DNA of 44,039 bases from Palsa-1233 sp031367105. GTDB lineage: Bacteria; Gemmatimonadota; Gemmatimonadetes; Gemmatimonadales; GWC2-71-9. The DNA is taken from NCBI GenBank assembly GCA_031367105.1, contig JANLPG010000053.1:1-44039 (forward strand). Reading direction: 5' to 3'. How positions within the stretch are numbered: the first letter of the stretch is position 1; every line of letters begins with the position of its first letter. The position numbers and the translations under genes are program-made. The notes below the pieces were generated by a model. That model was not told where the DNA came from. It did no database searches and saw only the letters and a program-made list of their open reading frames with translations. Below are positions 1 through 10,035 of this stretch, in pieces.

Positions 1-589
1 GGTTGTCGCCGCTTTCCACCGGGGCATCGAGTGACACCTCGGTCACGAAGAGTCGCTTCGCATCGCGGACATCGTCGAGCGACATATTGAGCGCGGTGGA
101 GAGTTCCTCATCGGTCGGGGTGCGTCCGATCTCCTGGGCCAGCAGCCCCTGCGCCTTGGCGAAGCGCACCACTGCGGTGTTCTGGTTCAGCGGAAAGCGC
201 ACCGAACGCGTCTGTTCTGCCAGCGCCTTGAGCACCGCCTGACGCACCCACCAGACCGCGTAGGAGATGAACTTGACGCCGCGTTCGGGATCGAACTTCC
301 GTACCGCCCGAAGCAGCCCCTCGTTCCCGATGGCGACCAGGTCACTCAGGTCGAGCCCGTGACCCTGATAGCGTTTCACGAAGGCGATCACGAACCGGAG
401 GTTGGCGGTCACCAGCCGTTCGGCAGACTCCGGGCATCCCTCCCGCGCCTTGCGCGCCAAGGCACGCTCCTCTTCGATGTTGGTGATCATCGGGAGGTCC
501 TTGATATCGCGCAGGTACTGCTCAAACGACTCGGTCGCGGCCAAGAGCGGGCGTGCCCTTTCCGGGATACGGCGGGTGCGGCGGGGCAT
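1..589 (-). CDS. RNA polymerase sigma-70 factor, primary/RpoD-like (3' end outside window)
   Basis: Promoter-recognition subunit of RNA polymerase. Reading the minus strand from the ATG at 589 gives 196 codons that are still open at the window edge, so the C-terminal region 4 is missing. Region 1.2 starts near residue 21 (SFEQYLRDIKDLP). The core-binding helix of region 2 is at about 62-80 (ANLRFVIAFVKRYQ). The DNA-melting and -10 recognition helix is at 107-120 (FISYAVWWVRQAVLK). Region 3 follows to about 190 (IGRTPTDEELS, then the EVSLDAP linker). The N-terminus is short, without an extended region 1.1, which fits the roughly 290-residue RpoD-like factors of several non-proteobacterial phyla. 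An ATG at 600 is out of frame and closes after three codons. A 274-nt gap separates it from aroB upstream, so it probably has its own promoter. Whether it is the housekeeping factor or a group 2 paralogue cannot be decided here. Confidence 0.93.
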   Translation of the reverse strand, partial: MPRRTRRIPERARPLLAATESFEQYLRDIKDLPMITNIEEERALARKAREGCPESAERLVTANLRFVIAFVKRYQGHGLDLSDLVAIGNEGLLRAVRKFDPERGVKFISYAVWWVRQAVLKALAEQTRSVRFPLNQNTAVVRFAKAQGLLAQEIGRTPTDEELSTALNMSLDDVRDAKRLFVTEVSLDAPVESGDN

Positions 590-645
590 TAGTGGCCCAT
601 TCGGCAGTTGGGTTTTGGTATGGGATGATTCTCGGACAGCACCCC

Positions 646-674
646 CAAGATGGGGACTGCAATCGTCTTGTCAA
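646..674 (-). promoter_or_regulatory. Possible promoter of the sigma-factor gene
   Basis: The minus strand has a perfect TTGACA at 674-669, and 17 nt later ATCTTG at 651-646. The -35 is perfect but the -10 is poor, so the assignment is weak. It lies at the edge of a markedly A+T-rich patch (about 675-740) in an otherwise G+C-rich window, 57 nt before the ATG at 589. No gene is seen between 590 and 863. Confidence 0.3.
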
Positions 675-735
675 GAGGCCGTAAACTTAAACATTACAAT
701 GACTTACAGCACTTCACGTTGCGAGTTTCCTGCAC

Positions 736-768
736 AAAATCCACAGCGCAGTTGTCCACTCCGCTGTG
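736..768 (-). terminator. Possible terminator downstream of aroB
   Basis: On the minus strand CACAGCG and CGCTGTG (768-762 and 748-742) form a 7-bp stem around a 13-nt loop, followed by GATTTTG. The stem is short and the T-run is only four. The position, after the aroB stop and before the sigma promoter, is suitable. Confidence 0.3.
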
Positions 769-863
769 CACGAAATGGGTAACTCATTGTGGTGAAAGCA
801 GTGGCGGTCAGGGAGCGAGGCAGGGCGGTGTGGGAAACTGGTGGTCGCTGTTCGATCGGTGCT

Positions 864-1910
864 TCAGAGGAGCGACCGAAGTACCTCGAGATTCAGCGGT
901 CGTGTCCACGAGTTGCCATCGGGGATCACGGCTCCGAAGGAGGAGAGCAGCGCAGCGCGGACCACTCCGTCGCGATTCTTCTTGTCGCGCTTCATTGCCA
1001 ACTCGAGCGCGGATTTCCCCAACCCGCTGGGCGGCGCCGTCGGAAGCCCAAGCACGCGCAGCAGCGCGACGATCTGATCGGCGGTCCCGGCCTCACAGCT
1101 GCCCGCCGCTTCGGCACATCGTGTCTCGAGAATCAGCCCGACCGCTACTGCCTCGCCGTGGGGCAAGGCATAGTCGGTCGCCTGCTCCAGCGCGTGGGCC
1201 ACGGTGTGCCCGGCGTTGAGGATCGCCCTCCGCCCGTGCTCGAACTCGTCTTCCGAGACCACCGAAGCTTTCAGTTCCACGCTGCGCCTGACCAGCGTTG
1301 CCAACGCCACCGGATCGCGCGCTGTGATCGCCGCGGAGTGTGCCGCAAGCCAGCTGCCGTAGTCGGCATCGAGGATCGCGGCGTGCTTGACCACCTCCGC
1401 GAGCCCCTCCCGGTAGTTGCGCTCCGGCAGTGTGGCGAGGAGATCGGGATCGATCAGTACGACACTCGGGTGATGGACCGTCCCAACGAGGTTCTTGCCG
1501 CTGTCGGTGTCGACACCGGTCTTGCCGCCAATGGCGGCATCAACCATCGCCAATGTCGTGGTGGGAATGGCGACCCAGGGGACGCCGCGCAGGAAGGTGG
1601 CCGCCACGAAACCGACCAGGTCGCTCGTCACGCCGCCGCCGATCGCGACCAGCACGGTGTCACGGCCACAGTGGCGGTCCAAAAGGTCATCGGTGAGCCG
1701 GGACCAGGTGGATCGAGTCTTCTGGCGCTCACCGGCCGGGAAGGTGAGTTGTTCGGCCTCAGGGATCGGAGAGTGAATCCTGGCAGCAACGGTGTCGTCG
1801 CTGATCACCACCACGCGCGCGTCCGGCTGGTGCTCGGCCAGCCACTGCGCCAACTCGCCGCTCGCACCGGGACGGACCACGACGGGATAACTCCCCGCCC
1901 TGTGGCGCAC
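864..1910 (-). CDS. aroB: 3-dehydroquinate synthase
   Basis: Second step of the shikimate pathway: converts DAHP to 3-dehydroquinate in the cytoplasm, using NAD and a divalent metal. The protein (348 aa) carries the family signatures: the NAD-binding GGGVTSDLVGFVAATFLRG segment, PTTTLAMVDAAIGGKTGVD, GKNLVG, the metal-ligand regions NAGHTVAHALE and LPHGEAVAVG, and KRDKKN near the C-terminus. The frame stays open upstream to 2075, but that extension is low-complexity arginine-rich sequence antisense to or overlapping the adenosyltransferase gene. I therefore chose the GTG at 1910, which gives the usual family length and starts 12 nt after the stop of the upstream gene. A ribosome binding site is not obvious. 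It is the last gene of the minus-strand run before the sigma factor. Confidence 0.93.
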   Translation of the reverse strand: MRHRAGSYPVVVRPGASGELAQWLAEHQPDARVVVISDDTVAARIHSPIPEAEQLTFPAGERQKTRSTWSRLTDDLLDRHCGRDTVLVAIGGGVTSDLVGFVAATFLRGVPWVAIPTTTLAMVDAAIGGKTGVDTDSGKNLVGTVHHPSVVLIDPDLLATLPERNYREGLAEVVKHAAILDADYGSWLAAHSAAITARDPVALATLVRRSVELKASVVSEDEFEHGRRAILNAGHTVAHALEQATDYALPHGEAVAVGLILETRCAEAAGSCEAGTADQIVALLRVLGLPTAPPSGLGKSALELAMKRDKKNRDGVVRAALLSSFGAVIPDGNSWTRPLNLEVLRSLL

Positions 1911-1921
1911 CCAGACCGGGG

Positions 1922-2473
1922 CTACCAGATCACGTCCTCGAGCCCGGCGCGCGCGTTGGCCACGCGAGCCAGGGTGAAGAGCAGGTCGGAGAGCCGATTG
2001 ACGTACACGATGAAGAGGTCGGGGACATCGTCGTTGGCGGCCAGCTGAACAATGCTGCGCTCGGCCCGTCGACAAACGGTGCGCGCCAGATGCAGGGCGG
2101 CCGCCTTGGGAGTTCCGCCGGGGAGAATGAATGCCTTGAGTGGCGCAAGTTCGGCGTCCGCCTCATCCATCAGCTGCTCGAACTCGGTCACGCGCCCCGG
2201 CGCGAGCTCGGCCTTCTCCAGCGCTTTCCGAACGCGCTCGGGATCGGGGGTGGCCAGATGCCCCCCGATGGCGAAGAGATCACGCTGGATCGACTCGAAG
2301 AGTGGATCGAAGAACTCTCTGGGCGCCGTGGCGCGCACCATTCCGAGCACGGAGTTCAGTTCGTCGACGTCGCCATAGGCCGCCACGCGAGGGTGATACT
2401 TCGGCACCCGTCCCCCGCCGAAGAGCCCGGTGTCGCCGGCGTCGCCGGTGCGGGTGTAGATCTTGAAAGCCAT
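1922..2473 (-). CDS. Cob(I)yrinic acid a,c-diamide/cob(I)alamin adenosyltransferase, PduO type
   Basis: Transfers the adenosyl group of ATP to cob(I)alamin to make coenzyme B12. The 183-aa product begins with the PduO ATP-binding motif YTRTGDAGDTGLFGG (about residues 5-19). It carries RRAERSIVQL and YVNRLSDLLFTLARVAN near the C-terminus, which in this family form the trimer-interface active site. An upstream TTG (2497) is in frame, but the ATG at 2473 puts the conserved motif at the usual distance from the N-terminus. The gene starts 36 nt after the stop of the oxidoreductase gene and ends 11 nt before the chosen aroB start, so these are probably co-transcribed. No other cobalamin gene is in the window, so a salvage role is likely but not shown. 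Confidence 0.92.
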   Translation of the reverse strand: MAFKIYTRTGDAGDTGLFGGGRVPKYHPRVAAYGDVDELNSVLGMVRATAPREFFDPLFESIQRDLFAIGGHLATPDPERVRKALEKAELAPGRVTEFEQLMDEADAELAPLKAFILPGGTPKAAALHLARTVCRRAERSIVQLAANDDVPDLFIVYVNRLSDLLFTLARVANARAGLEDVIW

Positions 2474-2509
2474 TCGCGAAAGATAGCCCCGTGGCAACGG
2501 CTCGCCGTC

Positions 2510-3888
<1,379 letters not shown>

Positions 3889-3892
<4 letters not shown>

Positions 3893-5382
3893 TTCCGTCT
3901 CCCCTTGCTCTTGCCGAGTTCGACGACAACGCTGTCGATGGCCGCGAGCATCCGGGCGCCGCCGATCGTCTGATGATTCGCCTGGATCGAAAAGATCAGG
4001 GTGCTGCCGTCCGGTCGGTCGACGAAGCCGCTCAGCGCGTTCACCCGCGAGATGGTTCCGGTCTTGGCACGGACGTGGCCTTCGATCGGGGTCCCGATGA
4101 ATCGCGACTTGAGCGTGCCGCTCCTGCCGCCCACCGGCAGGCCGGCTTCGAATGCCGCGAAGTTCGGGTGACCCTGCATAAAGTGCAGCAGCTTCGTGAA
4201 GGCCAACGGCGTGACGAGGTTGTTGGAGGCAAGCCCCGACCCATCCTCCACCGCGAACTGAGTGGAGTCAATTCGCATCGAGTCGATCAGAAAGCGTCGC
4301 TCGATCCGCAGCCCTTCGCGCCAGGAGCCGGCCACTCCGAAGCGTTTGCCGAGCTGCTTGAGGGTCATCTCGGCGTACCAGTTCTGCGAGCCATTCAGGA
4401 TCGGGAAGATCCATTCCGTGAACGGGCGCGAGCGGACCTCGGCGAGCGGTGGTGCAGTGCGAGCGTGCTGATAGGGGAACGAGTCGACGGTGGAGCGAGT
4501 GGCGCCTCGCACCGTGATGCCAACGGAGGCCAGTTCGCGACGCAGTGCCAGCGCCGTGAAGCGGTTGGGATCGGCGACGGCAGCGTACTCGGTGCGCTCG
4601 CTGGCCCCGGCTGGTATGACACCCGTTGCGAGATAGCTCGAGCCATCAAGACTCCGGGTGACATCAATCGTCCGCCGGCTTCCCCTGGCACCGGTCTCCG
4701 CCCGGTTTTCCACCGTGGCGGCGCCGAGTTCGGGGAGGAAGGTGATGCGGGCAGGGGCGCCGACCGAATCGCCTGGGAGTTCGTGGACATCGAACGAGTT
4801 GTCGTTGAAGCCGAGGCCGGTGACCGGGGCGGCATACCACCAGGCGAGATCACCGATCTCCCACGAGGGATGCACGATCTCCTCGTCAAAATAGGAGCCG
4901 TCACCGATCAGGTCGCCGGCAATCACGGTGACGCCACGGGCACGCAACTGCTTCGCGAGGTCACGGAGTCTGGTCACCGGCTCGCTGTCGCACGCATTCG
5001 CAACGGTGGTGTCGGGGCCGTAGCAGCGACGCGAAAAAGTCGGATCGCCGCGGCCGTAGAGGACCAGGTCGCCCTGCAGCACCCCATCGCTGATCGGACC
5101 ATTGCCATAGAGCGAGGTATTGACGGTGAAGGCTGGCCCGAGCAGGGCGGTCGCCACCGCGCTCACCAGCAATTTGGTATTGCTCGCGGGGACGAAGAGC
5201 CGCTCGGCGTTGCGGCCAAAGAGCAGCTTGCCGCTGGTGTCGGTCACGGCGACGCCCCAGTACAGTCGGTCGAGGCCGGGAGCATCGAGCCGGGCATTGA
5301 GCCGCGTGGTCAGCGACTGTGCGGGTGCGCCACCGGGGAGCAGGATGGCGCACGCGAGGAGCGCGGTGGTGAGGCTAGTCAT
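3889..5382 (-). CDS. dacB: D-alanyl-D-alanine carboxypeptidase/endopeptidase, PBP4 family (peptidase S13)
   Basis: Periplasmic penicillin-binding protein that trims or cleaves peptidoglycan stem peptides. The 497-aa product has an N-terminal signal peptide (MTSLTTALLACAILLPGG then AQS). The three active-site motifs of serine penicillin-recognising enzymes are present: SNTK in PASNTKLLVSAVAT near residue 70, the SxN-type motif in DGSGLASNN near 385, and KTG in AKTGTISRVNALSG near 440. The insertion between the first two motifs gives S13 rather than S11 length. I chose the ATG at 5382, which overlaps the permease stop by eight bases and places the signal peptide correctly; the frame is open to 5409. 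Co-transcription with a peptide-binding lipoprotein and permease suggests a link to cell-wall peptide turnover, which is inference. Confidence 0.92.
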
Positions 5383-6295
5383 AGGCGACTCGCGGATCGG
5401 CGGCAGCATAGCAGAGGTCGGTGATGAGATTGGCGAGCACGAATACCAGGGAGAGGAAGAGAATACTCCCTTGAATGGCCGGCAGGTCGCGCTTGTCGAT
5501 GGCGGTCAGGACGTAGCGACCGACGCCAGGCCAGGAAAAGATTGTCTCGGTCAGGATCGACCCGGTGAGGTACGACCCGAAGTCGAGTCCGACAACGGTG
5601 ATGATTGGCAGCAGCGCATTGCCGAGCGCGTGACGCAGGACGACGGCACGCTCACTGAGTCCCTTGGCCCGCGCGGTGCGCACCAGGTCGCTGCCGAGGA
5701 CTTCGCGCATCGTGGATCGGGTCATTCGGGCGAGGAAGGCGACGGAGCGCATCCCGAGCGTGATCGCGGGGAGGACGAGAAAGAGCCAGCCGCCATAGCC
5801 GGATGGCGGAAACCAGTGCAGGGTGACGGCAAATGCGAGGATGAGCAGCAACCCGACCCAGTAGACCGGGAAGGAGATGCCGAGATAAGCGCCGAGGGTC
5901 GCGATCCGATCGGCCCACGAACCGGGGCGCAGGGCACCGAGGATCCCGATGGTGAGGCCGCAGGTGATCGCGATCAGCATCGCGGCGCCGGCGAGGCGAA
6001 GGGTGGCAGGGAAACGCTGCGCCAGCTCGCGCACGATCGGTCGCCGGGTGATGTAGCTGCGGCCGAGGTCACCCCGGACCACGCCGCCGACATAGCGCGC
6101 GAAGCGGAGCGGGACTGGGTCGTCGAGGCGCAATTCCAGGCGTACGCGCGCCACCGTCGCGCTGTCGGCGCGCTCCCCCACGATCGCCGCGACCGGGTCA
6201 CCCGGCGCGAGGTAGAGCAGCGCAAAGGTCACCGCCAGCACCCCGAGGAGGGTGGGAATCAGCAGCAGCAGGCGGAGCGCGATGTAGCGGATCAT
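5375..6295 (-). CDS. ABC transporter permease, DppB/OppB family
   Basis: Inner-membrane permease of a dipeptide/oligopeptide/nickel-type ABC importer, 306 aa. It begins MIRYIALRLLLLIPTLLGV, the typical first membrane helix of DppB-type permeases. FALLYLAPGDPV follows, then several further hydrophobic helices. The cytoplasmic EAA-like loop lies near 200-240 (VRTARAKGLSERAVVLRHAL), and the segment ETIFSWPGVGRYVL is a strong DppB signature. The ATG at 6295 overlaps the stop of the binding-protein gene (ATGA); the open frame to 6607 is antisense shadow. The usual partner permease (DppC) and the two ATPases are absent on both sides, so they must be elsewhere or shared with another system. Confidence 0.92.
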   Translation of the reverse strand: MIRYIALRLLLLIPTLLGVLAVTFALLYLAPGDPVAAIVGERADSATVARVRLELRLDDPVPLRFARYVGGVVRGDLGRSYITRRPIVRELAQRFPATLRLAGAAMLIAITCGLTIGILGALRPGSWADRIATLGAYLGISFPVYWVGLLLILAFAVTLHWFPPSGYGGWLFLVLPAITLGMRSVAFLARMTRSTMREVLGSDLVRTARAKGLSERAVVLRHALGNALLPIITVVGLDFGSYLTGSILTETIFSWPGVGRYVLTAIDKRDLPAIQGSILFLSLVFVLANLITDLCYAAADPRVAYD

Positions 6296-7824
6296 CGGTC
6301 GATCGTCACGGTCGTCCAGCGCTGTCCGGTGAACACCGCGGGATAGCGCCAGCCGTGCACCTCGGGGCGCATTGCCCAGACATCGGTCGGGAACCAGCAG
6401 AAGATCCAGGGTGCCAGATCGAACACTTGCTGATCGATGGCGGTGAGCAGGCGCCGCTTTGCGACCGAATCGGGAGTCGATCGCGCTTGCACCAGCAGGG
6501 AATCGAGCCCGGGGTTTTTCACGAAGGCGTAGTTGCCGCCGGTCCCGGCGTTGCTCGAGTGGAAGAGCGGATAGGTGAAGTTCTCTCCATCGGGGTAGTC
6601 GGCCCACCAGTCGGAGAGGAAGAGATCGGCGTCCCCCTTGCGGGCCGTGGAGCGCGCGGTCGAGGCGTCACGCTCCACGATCTCGAGGGCGACACCGACG
6701 CGTTCGAGGTCGGCCTGAATCGCCTGGGCGATCCGTGCGAAATCGGCGCGCTGTGATCGCCAGAGTTGCAACTTGAGATCGGTTCCGTGGCCCGCATCGG
6801 CGAGCAGCTGAATGGCGAGGGCCGGATCGTAGCGGTAGCGGGCTCGCGTCGCGTCGTAGCCGTCGAGCCCCGGAGGGATGGTGCCCGCCGCGAGCACGCC
6901 GCGCCCGTGCAGCACTCGTGCGAGAATCGCGGGAATGTTGATGGCGTGATTGATCGCGCGACGCACGCGGACATCCGTGAGTGCGCCGCGGCTGGTATTC
7001 ATTGCGACATACACCGCCCGGATCGCCGGCCGTCGTTGCAATTCCGCGCCGTGGGTGCGGTCCCAGCGAGCGCTTTCGCCCGCGGGAATCTCGACGACCG
7101 AGAGCCGGCCCGATTCGTACTCGGCCGCCTGGGTGAAAATCTCCGGGATGATCCGCACCCGCAGGGTGTCGGACGCCACGCGGGGTCCCCACCAGCGGGG
7201 GTTCCGGGCGAACACCAGCAGGTCATCGTGGGACCAGGAGACAATCTTCCAGGGACCACTGCCGATCGGACTCTCGCCGAACGCCTCGCCGGTCGGGGTC
7301 GGGACGATCGCGGCGACCGGCATTGCCAGCAGCTTGGGGAAGATGTTGAGCGGTTCGGAGAGGGTAAAGGCGATGGTCGAATCGTTGAGCACCGTGAGGC
7401 CGCGGAGCCGTTCGGCGCCCGAGTCGGCCACAGCGGTTGATCCCGCGATCGGCAGGAGAGGCCAGATGCGTCCCCCCTCCTTTCGCATCCGGAGGGCCCG
7501 GAGGAACGAGGCCTCGATCGCCGCGACATTCACCGGCCGGCCATCGCTGAACACCACCCCAGAGCGCAGCCGGAAGGTCCAGGTCCGGCCGTCTGGCGTG
7601 GCCGTCCAGGCGGTCGCCAGGCCCGGCACGACGCGGCCGTCGGGGTCGAACTGGGTCAGGTTGTCGAAGAGAAGTGTGACGGCCTCGCCGGTCGGGACGT
7701 CCGTAGAGAGTGCCGGGTCGAGTGACCGCGGGTCCCCGGACCAGTAGTAGGTCAACCCCTTGGGGATGCCACTGCCGCAGGCGGCGAGGAGCAGCCCGAG
7801 CAGCACGACGAGCGGTCGGGACAT
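6292..7824 (-). CDS. ABC transporter substrate-binding lipoprotein, SBP_bac_5 (peptide/nickel) family
   Basis: Solute-binding protein of a peptide-type ABC importer, 510 aa. The N-terminus MSRPLVVLLGLLLAACGSG is a lipoprotein signal with lipobox LAAC, so Cys16 should be lipidated by the Lgt encoded at 22 kb. The mature part has the family-5 layout: a start like DPRSLDPALSTDVPTGEAV, LFDNLTQFDPDGRVVPGLA near 50-70, and the central DVRVRRAINHAINIPAIL segment near 275. The C-terminal lobe contains WWADYPDGENF near 425. The ATG at 7824 is preceded by a GGAG four bases upstream. It is the first gene of the operon. Ligand class cannot be read from sequence; peptides, including murein peptides given the dacB neighbour, are the most likely. 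Confidence 0.92.
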   Translation of the reverse strand: MSRPLVVLLGLLLAACGSGIPKGLTYYWSGDPRSLDPALSTDVPTGEAVTLLFDNLTQFDPDGRVVPGLATAWTATPDGRTWTFRLRSGVVFSDGRPVNVAAIEASFLRALRMRKEGGRIWPLLPIAGSTAVADSGAERLRGLTVLNDSTIAFTLSEPLNIFPKLLAMPVAAIVPTPTGEAFGESPIGSGPWKIVSWSHDDLLVFARNPRWWGPRVASDTLRVRIIPEIFTQAAEYESGRLSVVEIPAGESARWDRTHGAELQRRPAIRAVYVAMNTSRGALTDVRVRRAINHAINIPAILARVLHGRGVLAAGTIPPGLDGYDATRARYRYDPALAIQLLADAGHGTDLKLQLWRSQRADFARIAQAIQADLERVGVALEIVERDASTARSTARKGDADLFLSDWWADYPDGENFTYPLFHSSNAGTGGNYAFVKNPGLDSLLVQARSTPDSVAKRRLLTAIDQQVFDLAPWIFCWFPTDVWAMRPEVHGWRYPAVFTGQRWTTVTIDR

Positions 7825-7858
7825 CGGGCTCCGGCGCGACGACAGGACGGCGAGAAGG

Positions 7859-7887
7859 TTGGCGTAACCCCTTCAAGAAACCAGATT
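7859..7887 (+). promoter_or_regulatory. Possible promoter for tamA-tamB
   Basis: TTGGCG (7859-7864) and CAGATT (7882-7887) are 17 nt apart in the divergent spacer. Initiation about seven bases downstream would fall at the in-frame ATG at 7894 and give a short leader to the better GTG start at 7933. Both hexamers are partial matches. Confidence 0.25.
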
Positions 7888-7903
7888 TAGACAATGCGGT
7901 CAA
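7875..7903 (-). promoter_or_regulatory. Possible promoter for the binding-protein/permease/dacB operon
   Basis: TTGACC (7903-7898, minus) is followed after 17 nt by TTTCTT (7880-7875), giving a leader of about 45 nt to the ATG at 7824. The -10 match is weak. It lies in the short divergent spacer shared with tamA. Confidence 0.28.
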
Positions 7904-7932
7904 TCGGCTGGTCGAGTCAGGGGAGCAGCACG

Positions 7933-10035
7933 GTGCAGCGGCTGCTCCGGGGAGCGCTTGTGGCGGTCGTCCTGGCGGCGGGAGCGCCGGCGCCCGCCCC
8001 GGCGCAAGCGACCCAGCTGACCGTGCGGGGGCTCTCCTTCCGCGGGAACCACGCGATCGATGCGACGACGCTGGCGGCGTCGATCGCGACCACCAACTCT
8101 TCCGCCTTCGCCCGCTGGGGGCTGTTCCGCTGGCTCGGCCTCGGCGACAAGCGGCTCTTCAATCAGCAGGACTTCTTCCGCGACATCCTGCGCGTCCAAC
8201 TGGTCTATCGCCGGAGCGGCTATCTCGAGGTGAAGGTGGACACCATCGTTCGCCGCACGGCGAGCGATATTTACATCACGTTCAGTATTACCGAAGGACC
8301 GCCGGTACGAGTCGACCACCTCGAGATCACCGGGCTCGATTCGTTGCCGGAAGACGAAGCCGATCTGCTCAAGGTCGATCTGCCGCTCGCGATCGGCGAT
8401 GTCTTCTCGCGGTATGTCCTCGAGGCGTCGCGGGACACGCTGCTCACCCGGTTGCGGAACGACGGCTTCCCCAGTGCGCAAGTCACCGGGCGGTTCGGCG
8501 TCAACGACACCCTGCGCATCGCCCGTGCGACGCTCGAGGCGCGCCCGGGGACGCGGGCGGTCTTCGGTGCGGCACGCGTGGTCGGACAGCAGCAGGTCGA
8601 CAGCGGCTTCATCGCGTCCCTGCTCACGGCGCACACGGGGAGACCGTATCGACAGGAGGAGATCTACCGCTCGCAGCGCGCGCTGTACGGTTCGGAACTG
8701 TTCCGCTTCGCGACCGTCGCGATCGACAGCGTCGCCTTTGCCGACAGCAGCACACGGGTACCGCTGGTCGTGACGGTGCAGGAGGGGAAAATGCATCGCG
8801 CACTCGGTTCGATCGGCTATGCCACGACCGATTGCTTCCGCGTCGGCGCCGGCTGGACCGCCCGCAATTTTCTCGGCGGCGGCAAGATTATCGATCTCTC
8901 CACCCACGTCTCCAAGATCGGAGTCGGTGCGCCGCTCGGCTTCGGTGCGGAGCGCAACATCTGCTCCTCCCTGAAGGCGGACTCGGTCGGCTCCCGGAAG
9001 GCCAACTACGGGGTCACGCTCTCGTTGCGTCGGAATGGCTTCTTCTCGCCGGACAATGCCCTGGTACTGGCGGCGTTCAGTGAGCGTCGCAGTGAATACA
9101 AGGTCTACCTCCGCGAAGAAGTCGGGGTCTCGGCTGCGGTGCGCCGCGAGACCTACGCCCGCATCCCCGTGACGCTCACCTACCGTCTCGCCTACGGCTC
9201 GACCGAGGCGAACGCGGTGTCGTTCTGTGCCTTCTTCAATGCCTGTGTGGCCAAGGACATCGCCCAGCTGCGGGAACGGCGCGTGCTGGCCACGCTGACG
9301 CTCGGCGCGGTGCGCCAGCGAGTCAATAACCTGCTCGATCCATCCCGTGGCTCATTGCTGTCCGTTGAAGCGACGCTTTCCTCGCGCTTTCTCGGCTCCT
9401 CCGACCGCCAGCAGTTCGCCCGGATCGTCGGCGACGCGGCCTACTATCTCCCCGTGACGCGCAACACCGTGCTCGCAGGCCACCTTCGCGCCGGGGCCAT
9501 CTACGCGCCGCTGATCAATCTCGCGAGCGGCACGACGGCCAACTTCGTCCCACCGGAGCAGCGCTTCTACGCCGGTGGCCCCAACGATGTTCGCGGCTTC
9601 GATCGCAACGAGCTCGGTCCCGTCGTGTATGTGGTGCGCGACAGCGCGATCGACGCCGACGGAGTGCCCGACGTGAACGCGGTGCGCGTCGCGGCCACGG
9701 GCGGCGACCGCACCGCGGGGGCAAACCTCGAGCTGCGGTTGCCGTCACCGATCTTCCCACAGCGGCTGCGCTTCGCGCTGTTCGTCGATGCCGGTGCCCT
9801 GTGGGAAGGCGGCGGCACGCCGGTGGTGCGGGTTACCCCCGGCGCCGGGCTGCGCTTTGCCTCTCCGCTGGGCCCGATCCGCTTCGATGTGGGATACAAC
9901 CCCTACAAGCTGCAGTCGGGCGCACTCTATTCCGCCAACTCGATCACCGGCGACCTGCTGCTCTTCCGGCCAGCGTACGTCAAGGATCGCGGGCGCAACT
10001 ACACGCTGCATTTTTCGGTGGGGCAGGCCTTCTAG
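7933..10035 (+). CDS. tamA: Outer-membrane Omp85-family assembly protein, TamA/BamA-like
   Basis: Outer-membrane beta-barrel of the Omp85 family. Paired with TamB it forms a translocation and assembly module between the inner and outer membranes. From the GTG at 7933 the protein is 700 aa and starts with a clean signal peptide ending in AQA. About three POTRA repeats follow (roughly residues 27-270, e.g. LTVRGLSFRGNHAID and VRVDHLEITGLDS). The barrel contains the diagnostic VRGFDRNELGP loop near 555 and ends in an aromatic residue (VGQAF). The GTG has GGGGAG seven bases upstream, whereas the in-frame ATG at 7894 has no ribosome site and would put polar residues before the signal, so I prefer the GTG. 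The stop is directly followed by the tamB ATG. BamA itself cannot be excluded, but the tamB neighbour argues for TamA. Confidence 0.9.
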   Translation: MQRLLRGALVAVVLAAGAPAPAPAQATQLTVRGLSFRGNHAIDATTLAASIATTNSSAFARWGLFRWLGLGDKRLFNQQDFFRDILRVQLVYRRSGYLEVKVDTIVRRTASDIYITFSITEGPPVRVDHLEITGLDSLPEDEADLLKVDLPLAIGDVFSRYVLEASRDTLLTRLRNDGFPSAQVTGRFGVNDTLRIARATLEARPGTRAVFGAARVVGQQQVDSGFIASLLTAHTGRPYRQEEIYRSQRALYGSELFRFATVAIDSVAFADSSTRVPLVVTVQEGKMHRALGSIGYATTDCFRVGAGWTARNFLGGGKIIDLSTHVSKIGVGAPLGFGAERNICSSLKADSVGSRKANYGVTLSLRRNGFFSPDNALVLAAFSERRSEYKVYLREEVGVSAAVRRETYARIPVTLTYRLAYGSTEANAVSFCAFFNACVAKDIAQLRERRVLATLTLGAVRQRVNNLLDPSRGSLLSVEATLSSRFLGSSDRQQFARIVGDAAYYLPVTRNTVLAGHLRAGAIYAPLINLASGTTANFVPPEQRFYAGGPNDVRGFDRNELGPVVYVVRDSAIDADGVPDVNAVRVAATGGDRTAGANLELRLPSPIFPQRLRFALFVDAGALWEGGGTPVVRVTPGAGLRFASPLGPIRFDVGYNPYKLQSGALYSANSITGDLLLFRPAYVKDRGRNYTLHFSVGQAF

